Of a DNA stretch of 64,000 bases, positions 36,672 through 49,316 are shown in pieces. Position numbers and translations under genes: made by a program. Under the pieces are notes generated by a model. That model was not told the origin of the DNA. It saw only the letters and a program-made list of their open reading frames with translations, and did not search any database. Location: NCBI GenBank assembly GCA_951812925.1, contig OX638369.1, forward strand, positions 44,635,061 to 44,699,060, read 5' to 3'. How positions within the stretch are numbered: the first letter of the stretch is position 1; each line of letters begins with the position of its first letter. This DNA comes from Calliopum simillimum. Lineage: Eukaryota; Arthropoda; Insecta; Diptera; Lauxaniidae.

Positions 36672-36906
36672 GCACATCAATTATTGATTTGCATTAACGA
36701 AAAAGGAAATATTCTTAAATAACTGGAAAAACTCGAAAAATTTGATTTTATTCAAAGTTTCCCAAGCGGTTACTTTTTCGTAAACTAAAATCAATCTTAT
36801 TTGTAACTCTCCACAAAAGAGATACTAATAATTTTTATCGTGTGACTCACCATTTTTATCAAAAAGTTTCCGAAATAAAAAGTAATTGAAACCACATTGA
36901 TTACGG
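36672..36906. repeat. CCGTAATCCG foldback family, partial copy 3
   Basis: It keeps AACGAAAAAGGAAATATTC, ACTTTTTCGTAAACTAAAATC, TTTTTATCGTGTGACTCACC and the terminal AATTGAAACCACATTGATTACGG shared with 4315 and 8376. The left terminus is lost. Confidence 0.65.
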
Positions 36907-38078
36907 AACAGGCCTTAAAAGTCATTCTCAAAGTTAAAAAATTGTGGTCCAACAGTTTTCTTCAGAAGTAATCTGTAACGAGACTTTATACGGGAGGGGT
37001 CTCAATGACGATTTTTGTCTTTGTTTTTAAAACACCAAAATAAAGCGATTGCTATTAAAAAAATGCTGGATATAATTTTTTTAACCAGAAATCTCTTTAG
37101 AATCAAATTTTACTGCACTAACAAGAATTGACTCGAAAGTAGTAAGACATAAGTACCCTGTCGGAAGAACATAAACCGGTTAAAAACAAACCGGTTGGAA
37201 ACGTAGTTAAAAAGCAACCAGTTTGAAGCTGATTTAAATTATATGCAGCAAAAACCACTTTGACTTTAATTTTTAAAATTTAATATCAAATTTTTTTTCT
37301 AAATTTTTTATTTTCCTTGCTGAAATTGTCAAATTATCAAGAAATTTAATTCAAATTCATTTCTACAATATTTTTTTTTCTTTAAGCTCCTATTTAATTT
37401 TCATTAATGTTCAAACTTAGAATAATACTAATTCTAAGTTATTTTTTATTATTAAATATTATTAACATTTTAATGTTTGTCATTAAAAATTGAGTTCCCA
37501 TATGAATCCCCAATGAATGTTTCAATAAAATTGAAAATATATATACTATTGAAGTTCTTGTAGTGGAATTGCAACTACTTAACTAGTTTTTAAACCAAAT
37601 TTGGTCAATTGACTTTTTACCGATTGAAAATAGATCAATTTTAAACCAGTTGAAAACATATGCAATTAACTATTTACCGATTGAAAATAAACCGGTTTTA
37701 AACCAGTTGAAAATATATGCAGAGTAGGACAATTGCCCTGCCCCTATGACATCGCCATGTTAAATAAATCAGTCTCTTGCAAGGAAAAAAGTCAGAATTT
37801 CAACCGGTTGTAGTTGAAAAAAAAGTAGTTTTAAGGGTAACTACTGCGCTACACATGAACTGTCACAAAATAAAGACAATTTTCTACTGAAAATTTATAA
37901 AATGTTCGTAAATTATGTATGTAAAGAATGTTGATATGCCGAAAATACAAAATATTTGAGTAATTTGAACTTTGAAATTTTTTCCTATTTGTATGAGCAT
38001 ATTTTAGTACATATTTTGCAAATTTTCAAAGCTTGTTTAAACGCTTAAAATGACTTCGTGCTTTAATTTAAAGGCCCT
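36907..38078. other. Intergenic with AACCGGTT-rich stretch
   Basis: Between 37170 and 37830 the words ACCGGTT, ACCAGTTGAAAA and ACCGATTGAAAATA recur at least ten times, in direct and mirrored order. They may be the ends of a diverged element. No coding region. Confidence 0.45.
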
Positions 38079-38621
38079 CACGGTGGTTTTTAAAAAATTT
38101 CAACTTTTTGAAGTACCACCCGCGATTTTTTTCGGGGATAGTGTTGGGGGACCCTTCTAGTATCAGAATCCAGGAACCGCGAAATCGAACGTCCAGCCGT
38201 TTTTTTTTTCGACATTTTAGTTTTTTTAACGATTTTTGAGAATGTCTCGGATTTATATACATATTATGTACACATATATGTGTATGTACGTATATATATA
38301 TACTTGTGTATGTATATATGTGTAATATATATATATGTATATATATATACATACATACATACATATAAAAGGTATCGTTTCCGCACCATTTATTTTAAAA
38401 AAAAATCTGTTTTTTCGTATTTAAAAAAACACAACCAAAAACCGGATACAGCAATAGTCACTCCAGATGTGATTTTTGATGCTTAATCCGAATCCGGTCT
38501 TAGAATTGCTCTATTACTTCTGGACTTTGAGATATCCTTACATATATGTATAAAGGACACCACCCCGAAAAAAATCGCGGGTGGTATTTCAAAAAGTTGA
38601 AATTTTTTAAAAACCACCGTG
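38079..38621. repeat. MITE with CACGGTGG ends and CCCT target duplication
   Basis: Left 38079-38143 (CACGGTGGTTTTTAAAAAAT onward) and right 38557-38621 are inverted over about 65 bp with few differences. CCCT flanks both ends (38075-38078 and 38622-38625), consistent with a 4-bp target duplication. The middle holds a TATATG/TACATA microsatellite (38250-38370). Confidence 0.8.
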
Positions 38622-40319
38622 CCCTACTCATAAAAACATTTTATGAAATGTCAATCATACGTCCCGTTTTCCATGAGTCAATGATATAGTTTTAGCTGAA
38701 GACGAATGTTCAAAAATCTTAGAATAATGAATTAAATTGAACGAATCAATACAAAATCTGTTGTTCTTTGAGGCTTTGATTTTTGGCCTTAAAAAAATAT
38801 GTGCAATAGAGCGGGCCAAAAAATTTTTTTTTATATGAATCTAGGTCATAATAGAGTGAGAGGTAAAAGTTTGAAATAAGAAATTTGTCTTCTTGGGTTT
38901 GTTGATATCTAATCTGACGTCCGTTTTTGTCTATCATGTCAGGCTTTTGAGATATCTTTTCCTAAACGTGGATTTAGTACTACTCGTTCCTATTAAAATT
39001 AGCTATCAAATAGTCATTATTTTCAAAGAATGACAGCTTGGATAGATAGATATCCAAGTTCATGTGTCCTTTGCCGGTTGGTAATTACAAATTTATCTTT
39101 TCAAGGAAACGACTTTCGTTGAATAGCAAAAAAAGCTCAATTACCCGCAACAATTGTATTAAATAAGAATGCATTTTAGGTTTATGTTCATAGATACTTT
39201 TGAAAATATAAATTGTATTTTTTCCTTTTCTGAATGCAAATTGTAGTTATACACTTTATGCTCTTATTTTTTTATCTTTTGCATTAAGTTAATTTTTTTT
39301 TTCCAGATCACTCTTTTTTACAATAATTTTTCTAACTTTTTTAAATTACAATAAGTTACATAGTTTTAGTTCTGTTTAGAAAACCTAAATATCACAGATT
39401 TATAAAGATCTTAAGATTGGTTTAAATAAATAAGACGAATTTTTAATTAATTTAAGCTTAAAAAATAATGAAATACAACAAAATACAATTTAACGGCTAA
39501 ATATTTTCATAAAAGAATATTTTTATAAACAAACCAATCCATATAAAAAATAATAGTATAATAACATACATATAAACTAAACAATACATTTTTGTGGTAA
39601 TTATTATTAAAGTAATTTAAAGTATAAAATGTAGCACTAAGTTTTAAGGTATATTTAATCATATAAAATGTAGCATTAGATTATCTACTTCAAAATAGAT
39701 AGTTCTTCTTTAAGAAAATATTTCAAAGTTACTTTATTTTTTTCTTCAGCATCATAGAAAAAGCGAAAATTTGCTTTGTTTTTAGTTACATAAATTACAT
39801 TTGCATTTTTAATTTAACAAATCTTTTTATTTTTTTTTGTATGCAGTCAAACTTCGATAACTTCAACTTTGATAAAACGAAATTTTTATAATCATTTCAT
39901 TTGGTAATCAATTCGAAAACTTCGAATTCGAAAAACAGTCTTGATAAGTATTTTTTTTTTGTTCTGTTTAAATGGCAATTCTTGTTATTGAAGTTTGAAT
40001 GTATAATGTTAAATTGCTTTACTGAAAAAAATGAATTCCTTTTTTAACATAAATATATATGTACATAACGGGCACACCCCTTTACAACTATTCAATTTAC
40101 TATATATACATGTATGCATGTACTATATATATTCTTACTTAACATTTTCTTGAAATCACTACAATATGAAAAGTGCCATTTTTTTTATATAACAATTATT
40201 TTTGCTTTGCTCTTTTTATATAAATTTGGAATGAGTAGTAGTGGCATGTGCACTTGAAAGAAATATTTGCCTATTTAAAAAAAAATTTTCTTTTAATTGA
40301 GATTTTTTGCTACTTTTTA
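38622..40319. other. AT-rich DNA including the likely cbt 3' region
   Basis: Very AT-rich, no coding similarity. On the - strand AATAAA signals occur near 39830 and 39735, which could end the cbt transcript 700-800 bp past its stop. Confidence 0.4.
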
Positions 40320-40516
40320 GTACACAGTAAAAATTTTAGTTTAATTTTAAAACTAAATAGTAATTATATAGAACAATGCCAAAAAAGTATTAATTTTAAA
40401 CTATTTTGAAATAAATTTCATACTTTTTTGGAATAAATTTCAAACTTTTTTTGGAAAGAAATTTAAAACCAAAAAAGTTTAAAATCAAAAGTAAACTATA
40501 ATTTTTTAGTGTGTAC
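40320..40516. repeat. ~197-bp MITE just past the cbt stop codon
   Basis: GTACACAGTAAAAATTTTAG at the left is mirrored by TAATTTTTTAGTGTGTAC at the right. The interior has repeated AAATTTCAAACTTTTTTTGG-like words. Its inner end is 27 bp from the cbt stop, so it should be transcribed as part of the cbt 3'UTR. Confidence 0.75.
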
Positions 40517-40543
40517 CTATGTGTATTGATAGATATAATTAAT

Positions 40544-42088
40544 TCAACGCTGTTGATTTTTTATTGTAGACATTTCAATAAAATTTGTAAAACTTGTTGG
40601 TACACCAGTAACATGCTGCAATCGCAATAAATCGCTGGCATTGCAAATTTGTACTTGTAATGCTGGAGCTGTTGGCATTTGTACTGCTGTTGGTGCCGCC
40701 GCTGGTGCTGGCACGATTGGACGCAAATGTACCATGCTACAATTGCTAACTGGGGCTATTAATGATGATGACGACGTTGCTGTATTGCTGCTGCAGCTGA
40801 TACTTGTAGTGCTGTCGCATTGTTGTTGTTGTTGTCGATTTACACCATTCGCTTTATCTTTGCCATGACGTTTTACATGCTTTGAAAGGTGATCGCTACG
40901 CATGAATTTCTTTTGGCAAACAACGCAGATAAATTTCTTTTCACCAGTATGTGTACGCTTGTGACGTGATAGCTCGTCTGAGCGTGAAAAACGCTTCTCG
41001 CAATTTTCCCACTTACAAATGAAGGGTCTCTCACCGGTGTGAACGCGTTGATGTGCCTTCAAATGACTTGACTTGAAGTAATTTTTACCACAATCCGGAT
41101 GATCGCATTCATAGACACGACGACGTTCAGCAGCAATTTGTGTAGCCGTGAGTTTTGTTGCTGTAGCTGTGGTTGTGGATGAACTTTCAGTCGTGGTTGC
41201 TGCTGCTGCTGCTGCCATGGAGTTTTGTAAATTTTGTAGTAATGCAGTGGTGGAATTGCCAGAATTGATAACCACTAATGGAATGAGGGTGGTGGCTTGC
41301 TGTTGTTGTTGTTGTTGTTGCAGTTGCTGTGTTGTTGTTGCAGTAGCAATGTAAATACTTTTAGGTGCAATTGCTTGATATTGTGTTTGATGATTATGGC
41401 GTGCTGTTGCGGCGGGTATTGTATAGTGTTGTTGTTGCTGATATTGCTGCTGCTGTTGGCAATTGGCGGCGAATATTGCTGGCGTTGTAGTAGGTAATGT
41501 AAAATCAACTTGCTGTGACATTATTGTAGGCAAAACATGCTCTGGCTTTTGTTGTTGCTGCTGACAATCTATTGGAAACTTTTTCACTGTTGTTGCTTCG
41601 TTGTGTGATTCACTGCCTGAGCTGCGGTTGCGATTCATTTTGAATTTTAAGCTTCGCCACACATTTGTCTCTGTACTACTACTGCAATCATCTGATGTTG
41701 CTGATGACAGTGCTGATGTTGTCGATGACGTTGAATTTTCATCGAATGCCGTACAAACGGAACCTGCGCTATTAACGCGCATAATAACGCTGGCACGTTG
41801 TTGTTGCGGCTGTTGCTGTTGCTGCTGGTGTTGCATATGTAGCTCAGGTGGTGGCGTCAGCGTTGTTGTTGGATTTATTTCCAAACGCTGCTTTTTGCAT
41901 GGTGGCGTCTCCGCATCGTCTTCTGTGTCCGATGGGTTCGGCGTAATGATGCCACATTGTTGTTGTTGTTGTTGCTGCTGCTTGGACGACTGCTGTATTT
42001 GTAGTGGTTGCTGTCCAAGTTGCAATTGTATTCTGGTCTTGAGCAAAGCTTCATTAAGCTGTTGTTGCTGTTGTTGTTTCTGTGTAGT
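40544..42088 (-). CDS. cbt: cbt exon 2
   Basis: The acceptor on the - strand is TCTCTTTGCAG, and the exon starts ACTACACAGAAA (TTQK). It carries all three zinc fingers and the polyQ tracts and ends [16 protein letters not shown] frame reaching six bases further upstream only uses a TTG and crosses the splice site, so the true start is in exon 1. Confidence 0.93.
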   Translation of the reverse strand, partial: TTQKQQQQQQLNEALLKTRIQLQLGQQPLQIQQSSKQQQQQQQQCGIITPNPSDTEDDAETPPCKKQRLEINPTTTLTPPPELHMQHQQQQQQPQQQRASVIMRVNSAGSVCTAFDENSTSSTTSALSSATSDDCSSSTETNVWRSLKFKMNRNRSSGSESHNEATTVKKFPIDCQQQQQKPEHVLPTIMSQQVDFTLPTTTPAIFAANCQQQQQYQQQQHYTIPAATARHNHQTQYQAIAPKSIYIATATTTQQLQQQQQQQQATTLIPLVVINSGNSTTALLQNLQNSMAAAAAATTTESSSTTTATATKLTATQIAAERRRVYECDHPDCGKNYFKSSHLKAHQRVHTGERPFICKWENCEKRFSRSDELSRHKRTHTGEKKFICVVCQKKFMRSDHLSKHVKRHGKDKANGVNRQQQQQCDSTTSISCSSNTATSSSSLIAPVSNCSMVHLRPIVPAPAAAPTAVQMPTAPALQVQICNASDLLRLQHVTGVPTSFTNFIEMSTIKNQQR

Positions 42089-45000
42089 CTGCAAAGAGAT
42101 AAGAAAAAGATAAAGCGTTAATATTTTGTTAACATTTATTTAACATCAACTGAAATTTTTACATAACTTAGTTAACATCTTATGAAATCTAAACTAGTGC
42201 AAAATTTGCGCCTTGCGTTATGCTATACATTTTTGCTTTCTACACCCCAGTGCTGTTACTTATTTTTAGTTGGCGCGCTGTTAGTGTGCTGTTAAAACGC
42301 TGTTAACCTACTGTTACGTATTTAAACAGCATTTCTAACTGGATTTGCTTGTGGTTTTTGCTTTGTGATATTTTTGAAGACTTTTTTTTGTTGATTTTTT
42401 TGGTGCCATTTTGTCTACAATATTTTAACGGCGAGGTTATTGTGCTTTCATTAATTAAATTTGCTAAATTGCCAAAAAATAAAACGTCAAATAATTGGCA
42501 AGCAAACAGTTCGTAAACAAAAAATGTGTGTCATTTTAAAGTGAGGGTTGTTTTCTTTTTGTTTTGATATTTTATTTAGGTCGCTGAAAAGACAATAATT
42601 TGAAGAACATTTTTAGAATTGTTGAGTGTGCACTAAAAAAGTCACTCACTCACTCAAAATCAAACCAAAAGGTTCATTTAACTTTAACCTTGCGCACTTT
42701 CATTTCGTGCAAAAATTAACATGAAATTAGCAAGGTTAATACACCTTTTTAGTGTATAATGTTAAATAACCTGTATTTTTTTATATTATTTACAGTCAAC
42801 GAAGACGACTAAATGATGATGATTACACTCAACTCAACTCAGACGTTAAAAGCAGATAATCAGTCAAGTACAAAAGTCATTGAACAGGAGTATACGTTCG
42901 TGTTATGATGGTCGTCTTATTTAAAGTACATGCATACAAGTTTTATGAACTTTAACGATAGCAAAAGTCAAATTTTTAGACATAAGTTGGTAAGTTAAAA
43001 TGTAAATTCATAAGTTAAGTTACTGTAATTTAACATTGAATATCTTTGAACTAAACGATTAGGGGCGTATGAGTGACATTTAATTAAATGTTGTCACGAG
43101 GTTATATTTATTTTTTTTCAAAGAAAATTCGATGTATCATGTACTTAAACATTTAAGAAAATATTTTTCGTATTAATTTCACTGCTATGAACTTGGGGAA
43201 GCCGGAAAATGGCGTATAGATGTGAACATTTCAACAAAATTATATACTATGGATATGTACATATGTGTATACTTATAGGTACGTATTCGTTTGAGATAAC
43301 ATTCAAAAATAAATCTATGCAACCTCGTGTTGACAATAAAAATATTTCAGCGCTTGGCTCAAAGAACGTCAAAATAATAAGCGTTTAAAAAGTTTAAATA
43401 ATTTTATTGTTGCAGCAGATTTAAGAGCAAAAAACAAAAAACGTACGCCGCTTGCTGGAGAAAAGTTATAATGACAAAAAAAATGGGCTACGTGATCAGA
43501 CAAACATATGTACTTACTTTTCTACTTCAAAAAAAAAAAAAAAAAAGGTACAGGTGAGTATTTTGCTTGGAATAAAATGAAAGTAATAATGACTAATAAT
43601 GCCTTTTTAAATTTTAGTTATTTCAGAAACAAGAGTACTAAAATTATCAATAATAATGAAAACATGCCCACAATATTTTTGAATTTTTCATATAAATTTC
43701 TAGAAAAATTTACCCCGAATAGAGCGCATAATAAAAATAGCTAGAAGAGAGAGAGAGCGAGAGTGTAACATTAAAACGAACCCTTCTCCACCTCCCACTT
43801 TGCCACCAAATTGAAACACTTATAGGTAGCATGCGGTAGGCACGTGTTGCTGATTTCAGAGAATACATTGTACAAAATTATAAGTATGCGCCATAATAAT
43901 CTATATAAATCAGATATTATTTTTGCCGTCACAACTTAAGTGCAAAGTAAATGTGGGGCGTTGTCGATAAAGCGGTACATATTGCAAGCAAATAGAAAAT
44001 ACTTGAAAATTAATAAGTAGGGAATATCCCCAATGTTGCTTAATTGCTTCGAGAAAGAGAGACAGCGAGGGAATATACCCAACTTGTGTATTGTAACTAC
44101 ACCTCAAGGTAACTTTTGTGAATATGGGGGTCTTTTTTTATGCTCTTTCACTTGAGAGCATTGGTCTTGTACATACGGTATACTTATTGGAACAATGCTC
44201 TCTTTTCGCGCTCGCTCCTAAAAACTTGTCTACGACGTCAATAGCGTCATCCAGCCGAATATTTTTTTTTTTCCGTACAGTTGTATCTACCTACATAAGA
44301 GTACGTTTTTATAATAATACAGAGGAGTGTACTATGACCATAAAACATTTTTTTCGTTTCTGTTTTTTTTTTTTTTACGACGACAACAACATGAGTCCAA
44401 CGTATCACTCGTTTGCCATTCACTGTTCACGTGAACACCAGCTGATATGCGAATGTACACTGCGTGATCACAATATGCGACTGTTGGTGGAAGTGAGAAG
44501 GCAAACATTTGTTTTTACGATTTTCATTAGTTGGAATGTGAGCGCACTATTAATAGATGGTATTTTATTATATTTTTTTTTTTTTAAAAGTCATGCCGTT
44601 GCTGGTGGTGATGGCTCATGGTTTGGCACTTTTGTTGGTGGGTAAAGTGTAGCGCGTATCTCATATCTTTGAACACACATTTTTGTCTGCTTTTTTTTTA
44701 TTATTATTATTTTTATTGTATTTAAATTTATGCTTTGGGTTTTATTTATTTAACATATGGGGAAAGAAGGTGTGTGTCGAGATTTATTTTTTTTTTGATT
44801 TACTAGTTTCGTGAGCTCGTGTAAAATAATTATAAATGAAGTCATAGATTAAGCGACTCGTGTTTAATGTCTAAATTGTATTAAGTATTTAAAAAAAATT
44901 TTCATAAGTATATTTGAACAAACTTGTTTTTATATAATTTTTCATTTTTACAACTTTAAATAGGTAGATATACCTATAGAAATTTGATTTCTGACCCCAA

Positions 45001-46001
45001 AATACAACACGTATTATAGTAAAATTTCGATAGTTCGAATTACAATATGTATTCTGCAGAAAATAAGAGATTCTATATAACTATTGATCTAATCGATTTT
45101 GTTTTTTGGAGGTTTTGACCAGTTCTTTTTAATAGCACTAATAAATTATTAATAAGTCAATTTTGTCCCGACGTTTCGTCACTTTTATGGCGACTTCTTC
45201 AGGGGTTTTTTATTTTTCTTTAAAAACACAAAATAAATACAAAAATTCGAAGAAAATATTGATATAATCATTTTGGGTATTATTAATAAATAAGTTTGCA
45301 TGTCAAACTCACAGTATAGTTGCTATTCTGACTAACGGTTTATTCATTAATTATACCTAGATGTGTATTCGATCAACTGACTGTATCAAAATTAACATTT
45401 TTAGAGTGACTAAGGCTTTTCCAGTCGTTTCAAGTTCTGTGGCATAAGTACAAATAGCTTAAATCAACTTAACACAAAAGGATTAATGGCCAAATTTATA
45501 GTACTTTTTGGAGAAATTCTCTATATGTTTCTGAACATTAAAATCCCCAATTGTTTTAACTCAACTCTAGTGGTTCTTTTTAAACACAAATTTAAGTTTC
45601 AAAAAATTAATACAATAATTAGAAATATAAAATTTAACTTTAAAATATGTAAACTCAACTTGAAGTTAATGTAATGTTTTCAGGCGCATTTTATCTTTAG
45701 TTATAAATAATTTTTACTGAAATTAGTAAAAAATTTACACTTAAAAACTGTAATTTAAATTTTTTTTTTTTGTACAAATGAATTATTTTATTTATGCGGA
45801 AAGGACTTGTAGTTAAAACTTAAATTTCTAATAATCTTTTTTTTATTATTTTTTATTTATAATATGTTATATTTTTCTTTATATTATACTTATTTTATAT
45901 TAAATTATTATATTAATATTTTTTTTTAAACTTACATTATCAGCCTTATTTTCACACAATGGTGGCGTCGCTGGAGGTGATGGCAATATTAAAGTATCCA
46001 T
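40544..46001 (-). CDS. cbt: cabut (KLF10/11-type zinc finger factor), two exons
   Basis: Cabut is a nuclear, early-response transcription factor of the TIEG/KLF10-11 family that in flies acts in sugar-responsive and growth-related gene control. Exon 1 (46001-45936) and exon 2 (42088-40544) join in phase 0 to 536 codons plus TGA. The N terminus [15 protein letters not shown] is the conserved start. Residues ~346-430 hold three C2H2 fingers ([55 protein letters not shown]) with HTGE linkers, followed by KDKANG. The rest is disordered, with about nine polyQ runs and T/S/A-rich stretches. It is longer than the ~430 residues I recall for Drosophila, mainly through polyQ. It is convergent to MED15. 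KLF/Sp relatives share the fingers, but the N terminus and finger details favour cbt. Confidence 0.93.
43746..43763. promoter_or_regulatory. GA-repeat, possible GAGA-factor site
   Basis: AGAGAGAGAGCGAGAG lies 67 bp from the ChoRE-like motif. GAGA repeats are known targets of Trithorax-like in flies; function here is inferred. Confidence 0.35.
43830..43846. promoter_or_regulatory. ChoRE consensus match in cbt intron
   Basis: CATGCG-GTAGG-CACGTG fits the carbohydrate response element pattern CAYGNG-N5-CNCRTG at every defined position. Mondo-Mlx (ChREBP-type) dimers bind such paired E-boxes, and cbt is a known Mondo-Mlx target in Drosophila. Position inside the first intron is compatible with an enhancer. 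Binding is not shown by sequence alone. Confidence 0.5.
44428..44444. promoter_or_regulatory. Second paired E-box, imperfect ChoRE
   Basis: CACGTG-AACAC-CAGCTG has the right spacing, one full CACGTG half and one variant E-box (CAGCTG). It sits in a 14-base palindrome TGTTCACGTGAACA. The second half deviates from the consensus, so this is weaker than the 43830 site. Confidence 0.35.
45936..46001 (-). CDS. cbt: cbt exon 1
   Basis: 22 codons, [19 protein letters not shown] then ADN, followed by GTAAG. The start ATG is preceded by AAAAATATAAAA on the - strand. The length of exactly 66 bp keeps phase 0 with exon 2. Confidence 0.88.
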
Positions 46002-47600
46002 TTTTATATTTTTGAAGAAAATTCAAATTGAGTTCAGTTCAGTTATATTTTTGATATAAAGTTTAATAACCGTTAAAGTTTATGGATTTTCAACAAAAAT
46101 CACTTGTTTCAGAACTATATATATCTATGTGTGTATATAGTTTTGGATATTTTTTGCGAAATAATTTCTCAAAGTTTGCATATATGCATGTGTTTTTTTT
46201 TTTTCAAAAGTTTCTTATAGTTCGCACTTGGTTTATTAAAAGTTTTTTACTTTTAAAATTATTACTCTTTTTTTTTTTAATTTTTGGCTTTTCATAAGAA
46301 AAAGCGAGAGCGCGTTTCCGTTGGATATATTGAAAACGAACCGTTCCGTTCGGTATTTAATAAACGAATGAATAGTGAAGCAAAACGTTGCCTGCAAGCA
46401 AGTAGTAGCTGTGGCAATCCATGCCATGCCATGCCAGCCAACGCCAACAACAACGTTGAGAGGCAGCTAGCTAGCAAGCCAGCCAGGCCCGTATTTTGTA
46501 GATATACGACGTATTTGTTTTTGTTTCTTCTCACAAACATTTGTTTTTGTTCGTTTTAGTGTTTTTTTTTTCGCTTCTTTCTTTAAGGTTGTATGAGTAT
46601 GTGAGTCGACGACGTAATCATCGTCATCAACCTCCATGCAAGCTTGTATATACGTAGGTATAATTTTGGATGAGAGAGAGTTTGTGTTTGACTGAATATC
46701 AGGGAGCGCATTGCCAACTACAAGTGCAAGCACTCTATAAAGTTTCCAAGTTGGTTTCTTTGCTTTTTACGTAGTAGATACAAACGTACATACGAGCTTA
46801 CATAGTTACGTTTTTAGGTAGGTTACCTATTAGCGTTGGCTGGACGCGCTGTATGAGAAAGTTGTTGTTTTTTTTTTTTTGTGTTACTGGCCAAAGATGA
46901 CGCCAGCAAATGCGTTTTAATTTTGGCTTTAAAGTTTTTAAGCCACAATATAGCTGACCGACGAACGACGAGCCAAAGCACCAAATATTCAGCAATACCT
47001 ACTTAAACTTTTGCGTTATACTGTTGCTGCTTGTGCTGGCCGTGCCCCTCTTTGTTAAGTTAATGGGGGTTTTTGTGTAAGATTTTTTATTTTATTTTTT
47101 TTTTGTTGACTTGTGTGCTTCAGTGTAAATAGCATTTTTTTAAGTGTAGTTTTGCGTTTTATTATTATTTTTTTGTTTTTGTATTTTATTAAGTTTAGGA
47201 AATTTTGTATATTTATATTATTTTGTAATAAATGGTTGTGGTCAGAGATTAGGGTGTGTCATCCACATTGTTCAGTATTCAGTACGTGTATTTGTCTTCG
47301 TTTGGGTTCCGGCCGTGCTGTTGCTGCTATTGCTTATTTGTTTGTTGCTTTGCGAGCAGCAGCAACAAGGTCGTCGCCGTCGTTGTTTTTGTTTTATTGA
47401 GTATTTTATATGAAAGTATTTACACATGTATTGACACAACCCTGTACTATACGTACGAGTTGATTCATAGTGGGTGGGTTGGGTTGGTGTGGCGTATTCA
47501 TTAAATTTTTGTTTTAAGAGTTGAGTTTTGTGAAGGATACATAATAATTTATTTGATTTACATTTATTTTTTAATATTAACGTTGAATACAAATTAAATA
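46002..47600 (-). promoter_or_regulatory. cbt 5'UTR and promoter region (approximate)
   Basis: The DNA upstream of cbt exon 1 becomes GC-richer at 46290-46760 and repeat-poor, as expected of a fly promoter region. A TCAGTC initiator-like word lies at 46695-46690 on the - strand, but no TATA box sits at the right distance (CTTTATAG is 48 bases off). I do not fix the start site. CAG/GTT runs occur at 47310-47400. Confidence 0.35.
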
Positions 47601-47700
47601 TCCATTCTTTTTTGTTGCTGCTCTACAAAAAAAAAACTAGTTTAAGAGTTCGGAACTTATTTGATTTGAAGATTTGGTTCATTGATTCCGCTAATCATCT

Positions 47701-49316
47701 TACACGGAAAAAAATGATCCGAAAAAATTGATTTTCAAGCAATTGATAATAATCTCATAAAAAATTACGTTTTTTTCCAGTAATTCAATTATTTTACTGA
47801 ATTCTCATGAAAAAGTAATAGTACGATAGTAAAATATACGGTTTAAACTTCAAAAAGCAAAAAGATAAACTGTAAAATATATTGAATAGAAAAGTAAAAA
47901 GTTGTCACATGAAAAAATACTAGTGAGCTCTGATATATTTGCCTGATTCCACTCAAAAATATCCAAAAAAAAAACATTAAAAAAATCCAATGAAAAACAT
48001 CCAATGAAAAAATGTTTAACATTAATTTTTCCTCAAAATAATTTAACTCAATTTAATATAATCGATTATCGTTTGAAACTTTATAATTTGCGGTCGGTAA
48101 AAATACTTTTCTATATAACACACGGGTTACTCACATGCGTTTCACTGCATATGAAGCCTTCAAGCGGATTGTTGTTGAAAGTCTTTTTTTCTGACCTCAA
48201 TTAAAAAAATTCGTGTAACAAATGTAATACCGAATTAAAGAAAATTTAACGAGGATTCCAAAAAAAAAAAAAAAAATTAAGGGTATGATAATAGGACCTT
48301 TTTCATACTAAAATTACCACCAAATTCTAAAAAGGGAAACAAATTTAAAGGGCCAGGACTTTGCAAAATCCTTTTGAACTCTATAAACCAATTATTTTTG
48401 TAAAAAGTCCATTGAATTAGCTAAAAGTGTCTTATGAAAACAGTTTTCTCGAAAACGCTAGGGTGATCCAATAAGATTTTATTTCTAAAACAAGTCAGAA
48501 AATCAGTTTTATCCCCATAACTCCTCAGGGGTACATTTTAGACCCACACTCAGGTGCAATATTTTGTTAGTCTAGGCCTCCTCTATCACCTCTCAGATGC
48601 TTTGTTACCTTATGCGATACACCCTATATACTTAATATACAAATTTATGACAAATAAAATGAAAAAATAGGCAAAAATGCAAATCAGCCATTTTTGATTA
48701 AATTTTATACAACTTTTCCATTTCTTAATCGATTTTCTTAAATGGTATCTTATTTTCTTTAAAATTATATGGAATATCTAAAAAAACAAAATAATTTTTA
48801 CAATTTTTTTTCTTGTATAAATTTGCAGTTGCTTTTGATTTTTTTTTTAATTTTTTGGAAAAAAAATAATATTTTTTTTTTAGAAAACAATTTATTCTGC
48901 CGAAACTAACAAACCAACCTAAAAGTGGCATGAACATGATTTATAGAAAATTTAATTACCTTTTATTTGGCATACAATGCGTTCAAATGTTAATATTGAT
49001 TCTTGAGATATTTGGGATTAAGTGGAACCCTTTTTTTTTTTTAAATGACCGATGTCTCGAAAACGACGTGAAAAAAAAATTTGGTGATTTTTAGAATCAG
49101 CAGCCGATTTTACATATTAAATGAATAATGGTGTTCAAAGTTAATTTTGGCTGTAAGCTACTGTAATTTTTTTTTTTTTTTTAAATAAAATAATAAGAAA
49201 TTATTTTTATATTTTTAAAAATTACGGTTTTTCTTTACGGCCGCACAGTTACTAAAAAAGCAATAAAAATTACTGAGATTTTCAATGAATTTTTACGGTT
49301 TAGTTTTTTCCGTGTA
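47701..49316. repeat. Possible composite element with ACACGGAAAAAA ends
   Basis: ACACGGAAAAAAATG at 47703 is mirrored by TTTTTTCCGTGT at 49305. Within it, 48545-49130 carries sequence shared with 12405-12560 and 15551-15920, so this may be two unrelated pieces rather than one transposon. Confidence 0.4.

Larger units (their letters stand above)
42089..45935 (-). other. cbt intron 1 (3.85 kb), candidate enhancer
   Basis: The donor is GTAAG at 45935 and the acceptor is CTTTGCAG at 42096-42089. The block 43740-44640 is richer in GC and non-repetitive: a (GA)n tract at 43746-43763, E-boxes, and paired E-box motifs. An open frame across 44118-44645 on the + strand is not protein-like. Confidence 0.75.

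Noticed and set aside
38250..38370. CRISPR-like or other spaced repeats
   Set aside because: It is a TATATG/TACATA microsatellite in a eukaryotic MITE, without spacers.
41601..42113. Cysteine-rich frame opposite cbt exon 2
   Set aside because: Poly-C(ys) stretches are the reverse reading of CAA/CAG glutamine codons.
44118..44645. 175-codon frame on the + strand in the cbt intron
   Set aside because: Rich in F runs from T tracts, no family similarity, antisense inside the intron of a well-supported gene.
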